This document shows positions 5,741-9,552 of a stretch of DNA of 9,552 bases, in pieces (within the stretch, counting starts at the first letter, position 1; every line of letters starts with the position of its first letter). The stretch spans positions 1 through 9,552 of the forward strand of contig CALGLS010000390.1 of NCBI GenBank assembly GCA_937959375.1. Reading direction: 5' to 3'. Both the position numbers and the translations under genes were made by a program. This DNA is from an uncultured Saprospiraceae bacterium (GTDB lineage: Bacteria > Bacteroidota > Bacteroidia > Chitinophagales > Saprospiraceae). Below the pieces are notes generated by a model. It had not been told where the DNA came from and did no database searches. It saw nothing but the letters and a program-made list of their open reading frames with translations.

Positions 5741-6892
5741 ATGAAAAAGATCTCGTATATTTTATTCCTTGGATTAGGCCTTTTCGGACTCTTCGCCATC
5801 AATGGCTGCCAAAAAGATTCTAACTCTAATAATTATAAAGGATTAGAAAGTCCTAACCTACCAACAGCTTTACACAATTATTCAGAAATTGAAATGCCTA
5901 TCCACTTTGATAGTGGCTTTGGGTACAACGCTGGGAACTTTGATATTACTGATACCAGAGCTACCTTAGGGCGTGTGTTATTCTACGATACTAAACTTTC
6001 CCTTAGCAATGAGGTAAGTTGTGCCTCATGCCACCACCAAAGCAAAGCCTTTAGTGATCAAGTAGCTTTGAGTGAAGGTATCATCGACAACCGTACACCA
6101 CGTAACTCTCAAGCTATCATTAATCCAGCAATGCAACAGACATACTTCTGGGATTCTAGAGTTTCTGACTTGGAAGAAATGGTACTCCTGCCGATTCAAA
6201 ATCACAATGAACTTGGTTTAGAAAAATTAGATGACCTAGTTGTTAAATTATCGCAAGTTGAATACTATCAGCCTCTTTTCGAAGAAGCATATGGAGACAA
6301 GGCAATTAATAAAGAACGAATTGCAACTGCATTGTCTGATTTCCTTGAGTCAATGTTCTCTGCTGATAGCAAACATGACCAAGCGATGATTCAATTACAT
6401 CAAACAGGATCTGAAACTGTATTCTCAGCAAAAGAACTTGCTGGTAAAGCAGTCTTTGAAGAGTCTGGTTGTATTAACTGCCACGGTGGTCCAGACCTAA
6501 GAGGAAGCTGGGGTGATGACTGGGCTAACATTGGCTTGGAAATGGAATACAAAGACAAAGGTCTTGGTGTTGAAGGATCAATATTCGGTGGTGAAGGCGC
6601 TGAAGGATTTTTCAAAGTTCCTTCTCTTAGAAATATTGAATTGACTGCTCCTTATATGCATGACGGCCGTTTTGCATCTTTAATGGAAGTAGTGAACCAT
6701 TACAACGAAGGTATTGTAGCTCACCCTAACCTTGACTGGAGATTACTCGAAAATTTTGGTAGTGGAGATATGGGACCAAAGCGATTAAATCTTTCAAACA
6801 CTGAGAAAGAGAATTTGATTACTTTCCTTAGAACATTCACGGATCAATCATTGATTACCGACGAACGTTTCTCTGATCCTTTTTCAAGATAA
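5741..6892 (+). CDS. diheme cytochrome c peroxidase / MauG-family lipoprotein
   Basis: A 383-residue lipoprotein; the lipobox INGC puts the lipidated cysteine at C23. Two c-type heme sites are present: CASCH (94-98) in the context LGRVLFYDTKLSLSNEVSC, and CINCH (244-248). Other family marks are RTPRNSQAIINPA (118-130), FWDSR (136-140), LEEMVLLPIQNHNELG (144-159, with E157 at the expected distal-glutamate position), VPSLRNIELTAPYMHDGRF (293-311) and a C-terminal helix. Bacterial CCPs reduce H2O2 with electrons from small cytochromes; MauG relatives instead use bis-Fe(IV) chemistry to oxidise a partner protein. Counting from H307, Tyr321 (NHYN) falls where classical CCPs have their Met ligand and MauG has Tyr294, favouring the MauG-like subgroup. 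Residues after the lipidated Cys (QKDSN) resemble a Bacteroidota surface-export signal, so it may face outwards. Substrate unknown. Confidence 0.88.
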   Translation: MKKISYILFLGLGLFGLFAINGCQKDSNSNNYKGLESPNLPTALHNYSEIEMPIHFDSGFGYNAGNFDITDTRATLGRVLFYDTKLSLSNEVSCASCHHQSKAFSDQVALSEGIIDNRTPRNSQAIINPAMQQTYFWDSRVSDLEEMVLLPIQNHNELGLEKLDDLVVKLSQVEYYQPLFEEAYGDKAINKERIATALSDFLESMFSADSKHDQAMIQLHQTGSETVFSAKELAGKAVFEESGCINCHGGPDLRGSWGDDWANIGLEMEYKDKGLGVEGSIFGGEGAEGFFKVPSLRNIELTAPYMHDGRFASLMEVVNHYNEGIVAHPNLDWRLLENFGSGDMGPKRLNLSNTEKENLITFLRTFTDQSLITDERFSDPFSR

Positions 6893-6948
6893 GATAACAG
6901 GGTTTTAACGCGGTTAGTTTCAAAAAATACGAATCTAATCACAGCAAT

Positions 6949-6985
6949 AAAAAAAGGTCTGGACAATGTGTCCAGACCTTTTTTT
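6949..6985. terminator. bidirectional intrinsic terminator
   Basis: A perfect 17-bp inverted repeat: seven A plus GGTCTGGACA (6949-6965), a three-base loop ATG, then TGTCCAGACC plus seven T (6969-6985). The GC-rich ten-base core flanked by A and T tracts works in both directions. It serves the convergent peroxidase gene (end 6892) and the FKBP gene (end 7015). Confidence 0.93.
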
Positions 6986-7014
6986 ATTTAGGAAATTCTT
7001 TCAATTCGCCTCCC

Positions 7015-7962
7015 CTACTTCTTCTTATTGATGTCCAATAATTCAACATCAAAAACCAAAGCTGCACCAGGCTCAATTTTAGGAGGACTTCCTCTTTCAC
7101 CATAAGCTAAGTTGTAAGGAATATAGAAAGTAAACTTAGATCCTTTTGGCATGAGCTGAACACCTTCTGTCCATCCTGGAATTACACGATTCAGTGGAAA
7201 TTCAATTGGCTCACCTCTATCAACCGAACTATCAAAAACAGTCCCATCAATCAAAGTACCATGGTAGTGAACTTCAACCTTATCCGTTGCCTTAGGCTTA
7301 GGACCGTTTCCTTGCTTTACTACTTTGTATAACAAACCAGATTCAGTTTTCTTAACGCCATTTTCTTTTTCTTTCTCAGCCAAGAAAGCAGCACCAACTG
7401 CAATATTCTTAGGTAGTTGTTCTGCTTGTTTAGCCATAGCTACTTCACGCATTTTCTTAGAGAAAGCTTCCATGTGACCTTTGATTTGATCATCAGTCAA
7501 TTTAGATGCTGCGTCAACATAAGCGTCAGCATTACCAGCATAAATCGCTGCAGAGTTCATGTTAACTCCTGAATCCTTAATGTTGTTAAACAAGTCCATA
7601 CCCATTGCATATGAAAGCGTATCAACGTTAATTGAAAATGGTGTATTTTCTCCACCAGGATTCATCTGCTTCATTTGAGCTTTCATTTGCATTTCCATAG
7701 AGAACTGCGCAAATACTTTGTCGAGTGCATCTTGAGAAAGGTAGCCATTACCATTAGCTGCCGCATCAAATCCTGCACGGTAAGTTGTTGAATTAAGGTT
7801 CAAACCTTGATCTTTAAAGTTGTTAGCTGTGATTGCACCAATGGCGTAACACAAACTATCGTCGGCTGAAGCAAGGATGTTGTCGCCAGATCCTGCTACG
7901 CCACCACCACCACAAGCGTACATCAAAAGTACAGCTGGGAGTAAATAGAGTAATTTTTTCAT
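7015..7962 (-). CDS. FKBP-type peptidyl-prolyl cis-trans isomerase lipoprotein with duplicated N-terminal domain
   Basis: A 315-residue envelope folding catalyst. I start it at the ATG at 7962: this gives the lipoprotein signal MKKLLYLLPAVLLMYAC with the lipidated cysteine at C17, while the ATG at 8001 would add 13 residues that spoil the signal. After a Gly-rich linker come two similar helical units, about 35-97 (DSLCYAIG...) and 114-178 (DTLSYAMG...), each like the FKBP_N dimerisation domain of FkpA/Mip. A long helix leads to the FKBP domain (about 224-312). Active-site residues of FKBP12 are all matched: Y233, F243, D244, F255, V260, I261, W264, Y287 and F304. It should isomerise Xaa-Pro bonds in exported proteins, a plausible need in a cell secreting large T9SS cargo. 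It lies 133 bp downstream of the glycosyltransferase gene with its own promoter-like box. Confidence 0.92.
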   Translation of the reverse strand: MKKLLYLLPAVLLMYACGGGGVAGSGDNILASADDSLCYAIGAITANNFKDQGLNLNSTTYRAGFDAAANGNGYLSQDALDKVFAQFSMEMQMKAQMKQMNPGGENTPFSINVDTLSYAMGMDLFNNIKDSGVNMNSAAIYAGNADAYVDAASKLTDDQIKGHMEAFSKKMREVAMAKQAEQLPKNIAVGAAFLAEKEKENGVKKTESGLLYKVVKQGNGPKPKATDKVEVHYHGTLIDGTVFDSSVDRGEPIEFPLNRVIPGWTEGVQLMPKGSKFTFYIPYNLAYGERGSPPKIEPGAALVFDVELLDINKKK

Positions 7963-8021
7963 TAGAGATATTTTAATTGTCAATTTAATAGACGCTCTCA
8001 AGTTTTCCTCGAAAACGGCCG

Positions 8022-8028
8022 CAAAGTA
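8022..8028 (-). promoter_or_regulatory. promoter-like TACTTTG box of the FKBP gene
   Basis: The minus strand reads CTACTTTGCGGCCG, similar to Bacteroidota -7 boxes but with one base fewer than TAnnTTTG. It lies 59 bp upstream of the chosen start at 7962, so a transcript would begin near the alternative ATG at 8001 and leave a normal leader for the 7962 start. A convincing -33 box is not visible. Confidence 0.4.
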
Positions 8029-8095
8029 GCTATATTTTAGGTAAAACAGAAGGAAGAGTCTAAGACATAGGGCAAGATTAGCCTAAAAAATGTGA

Positions 8096-9424
8096 TTAAG
8101 CCAACTTTCGAAGCTTTAACAACAAATCTTTAGCAGAAGCATCCGCTTTTACACGTTTTCCAAAATGAGTCTTCAAAAGCCAAGTTACTGCTACTTCTAC
8201 AGGTACATTTGGGTAAAAATGATCCCGAGTAAAGTGCACATACTTCATCATCATAAAAGCATTGAACCAACGGAAAAAACGCAACTTAAAAGTCGCAGCG
8301 TTCGAGGTGTTTTTGGTAATTTCAAATAGCTTTTGCTCAAAGTCTATTGTTACTAAAAATGCAGCAACTGCCTTTGGTAACTGCTTGAATTTTGCATCAA
8401 AATTACTAGGCTTCCAAGATCGCATTTGAGGAACAGATTTGAAAAATAGTTGCAGATCTATAAAGCTTTGAGGGGCGTAGGTTTCAAAAACTTTTTTGGG
8501 TTTATCACTAATATCTCCCACGGCTTTACCTGTTCCGAAAGGTACCCGATCAGAGCGGCGAGGAGATGGAATAACAGTAGTTGTTTTGATTTCTGAAAAG
8601 TGCCCAAGGTGTGTAAACTTATGCAAGAAATAAAAGTCCTCACCAGCCTTTCGGCGATTCATTCCACCTTGCCCTTGATACGCATCTCCCCGAACAGCCA
8701 TAGATGAGCCAATAGTTTCGTAAGCAAATGGAAATCCTGCAAACCGCTGCGCCTGTGTATAGTAGCGCAAATGCAATTCATACAGGGCAATGGCACGATA
8801 CACTTTTTGTGGAAAAGCGTCGCCCTCTAAAGGATGTTCATAATGAATACTACAAGCTTGTGTTTTTGGATTTTCATCAAAATGTTTTTCAATCGCTTTG
8901 AAATAATTGCGCTTACAAGAGGAATCTGCATCGAAGCAAATAATAACCCCATTTGATAATCCAACTTGCTCAAAACGATAGATCGCCTCGTCCATTCCAA
9001 TCTTTCGGGCTAAACCTACCCCTGCATGTTTAGGAACTAGATTGCGATGATAAAGTATATGAAATTTGATCCGACTTACACTATGTTCTGATCCCCACTT
9101 TTTGGCTTTTTCAAACAGCTTTCTATTGCGTTCCTTTAGTTTCGGCTCGTCCTTTTCTGAGTCGTTGATTACCACAATTACTTCGACCCCACACTTGGGT
9201 TTTAAAGCATTATTCAATGCGGCTAAACTATCTAATAATTTGGGTTCATCCTTGGCAGGAATCACAACGATCATCCCCAGCCCCTCCGCAGGTTTACCAC
9301 TTATCTGTGCTGCAAAAAGTGCTTGCTTTTGCAAATAAGGTGTGGGAGGTACGTGCATGATTTCTTGACCAGGCATCGTCTTTCCTTTGGAATAGTCTTC
9401 TATGATGGATGAGAATTTTTTCAT
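8096..9424 (-). CDS. family 2-like glycosyltransferase (GT-A fold)
   Basis: A 442-residue protein with GT-A glycosyltransferase features. The nucleotide-binding start is MIVVIPAKDEPKLLDSL (51-67), followed by EVIVVINDSE (81-90), GVGLARKIGMDEA (135-147), the metal-binding DxD motif as FDADSS (164-169), and GEDFYFLHK (261-269), where E262-D263 match the catalytic-base region of inverting GT2 enzymes. Family 2 enzymes move a sugar from a nucleotide donor to a growing polysaccharide, lipid or protein. There is no signal peptide and no clear membrane segment, so it is probably cytosolic or peripheral. About 48 residues precede the core, and the 150-residue C-terminal part (rich in Phe, Lys and Arg) is unfamiliar. 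The ATG at 9424 is the first in frame after an upstream stop. No other glycan genes are adjacent, so donor and acceptor cannot be named. Confidence 0.82.
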   Translation of the reverse strand: MKKFSSIIEDYSKGKTMPGQEIMHVPPTPYLQKQALFAAQISGKPAEGLGMIVVIPAKDEPKLLDSLAALNNALKPKCGVEVIVVINDSEKDEPKLKERNRKLFEKAKKWGSEHSVSRIKFHILYHRNLVPKHAGVGLARKIGMDEAIYRFEQVGLSNGVIICFDADSSCKRNYFKAIEKHFDENPKTQACSIHYEHPLEGDAFPQKVYRAIALYELHLRYYTQAQRFAGFPFAYETIGSSMAVRGDAYQGQGGMNRRKAGEDFYFLHKFTHLGHFSEIKTTTVIPSPRRSDRVPFGTGKAVGDISDKPKKVFETYAPQSFIDLQLFFKSVPQMRSWKPSNFDAKFKQLPKAVAAFLVTIDFEQKLFEITKNTSNAATFKLRFFRWFNAFMMMKYVHFTRDHFYPNVPVEVAVTWLLKTHFGKRVKADASAKDLLLKLRKLA

Positions 9425-9452
9425 TGGGGGTAAAGGTAAGGAATGGGGAGGA

Positions 9453-9518
9453 GAATGGGAATTTGAATGGGAATTTGAATTTGAATTAGAATTAGAATTA
9501 GAATTAGAATTAGAATGT
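9453..9518. repeat. GAATNN hexamer tandem array, 11 units
   Basis: Eleven consecutive hexamers run without interruption: GAATGG, GAATTT, GAATGG, GAATTT, GAATTT, five GAATTA, and GAATGT. The array begins 29 bp upstream of the glycosyltransferase start codon, on that gene's 5' side. The uniform GAATTA block suggests recent copy-number change by slippage, while the mixed units are older. The 34 bases that follow to the window edge show no start codon context or promoter that I can support. Confidence 0.9.
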
Positions 9519-9552
9519 GCCCTCTAACGCAAAATCCGCGATTGCTGGAAAA

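Noticed and set aside
2939..6892. The four plus-strand genes as one functional operon or new system.
   Set aside because: Gaps of 121, 228 and 161 bp, a hairpin with T-tract after the first gene and a separate promoter box before the last argue for independent units, and their functions do not connect.
7963..8001. Upstream ATG at 8001 as the start of the FKBP gene.
   Set aside because: It would place 13 residues before an otherwise complete lipoprotein signal, and the promoter-like box sits only about 20 bp upstream of it.

Overview
The window looks like chromosomal DNA from a member of the Bacteroidota, probably a marine, Saprospiria-like lineage; the phylum is firm, the class is a guess. 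The support is a secreted protein with a type IX secretion (T9SS) C-terminal sorting domain and a GCTDP...CNYNP...DDGSC module, three lipoproteins, AT-rich leaders without Shine-Dalgarno sequences, and promoter elements of the Bacteroidota TAnnTTTG type. No RNA gene, CRISPR array, insertion sequence, integrase or phage gene was found.

Layout, left to right. Positions 1-295 hold short-period repeats and at most the end of an uncertain gene. A long minus-strand gene (296-2677) encodes a T9SS-secreted, multidomain protein built around a lysyl-oxidase catalytic domain in which the three copper histidines and the Lys/Tyr pair of the quinone cofactor can be read. A divergent intergenic region of 261 bp follows. 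Four plus-strand genes come next: an ARPP-1-like lipoprotein (2939-3970), the diiron tRNA hydroxylase MiaE (4092-4676), a small outer-membrane beta-barrel protein (4905-5579) and a diheme cytochrome c peroxidase/MauG-family lipoprotein (5741-6892). A strong bidirectional terminator (6949-6985) separates them from two minus-strand genes: an FKBP-type peptidyl-prolyl isomerase lipoprotein (7015-7962) and a family 2-like glycosyltransferase (8096-9424). The right edge carries an eleven-unit GAATNN hexamer array.

The genes do not form one clear operon. Gaps of 120-230 bp, separate promoter-like elements and terminator-like hairpins suggest mostly single-gene units. The shared theme is the envelope and cell exterior: five of the seven clear genes encode exported proteins. 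The most interesting items are the secreted lysyl-oxidase-like protein, the MauG-like peroxidase about 3 kb away (a link between the two is speculative), and three families of short-period intergenic repeats, one of which folds into a long hairpin. I see no convincing new multi-gene system.
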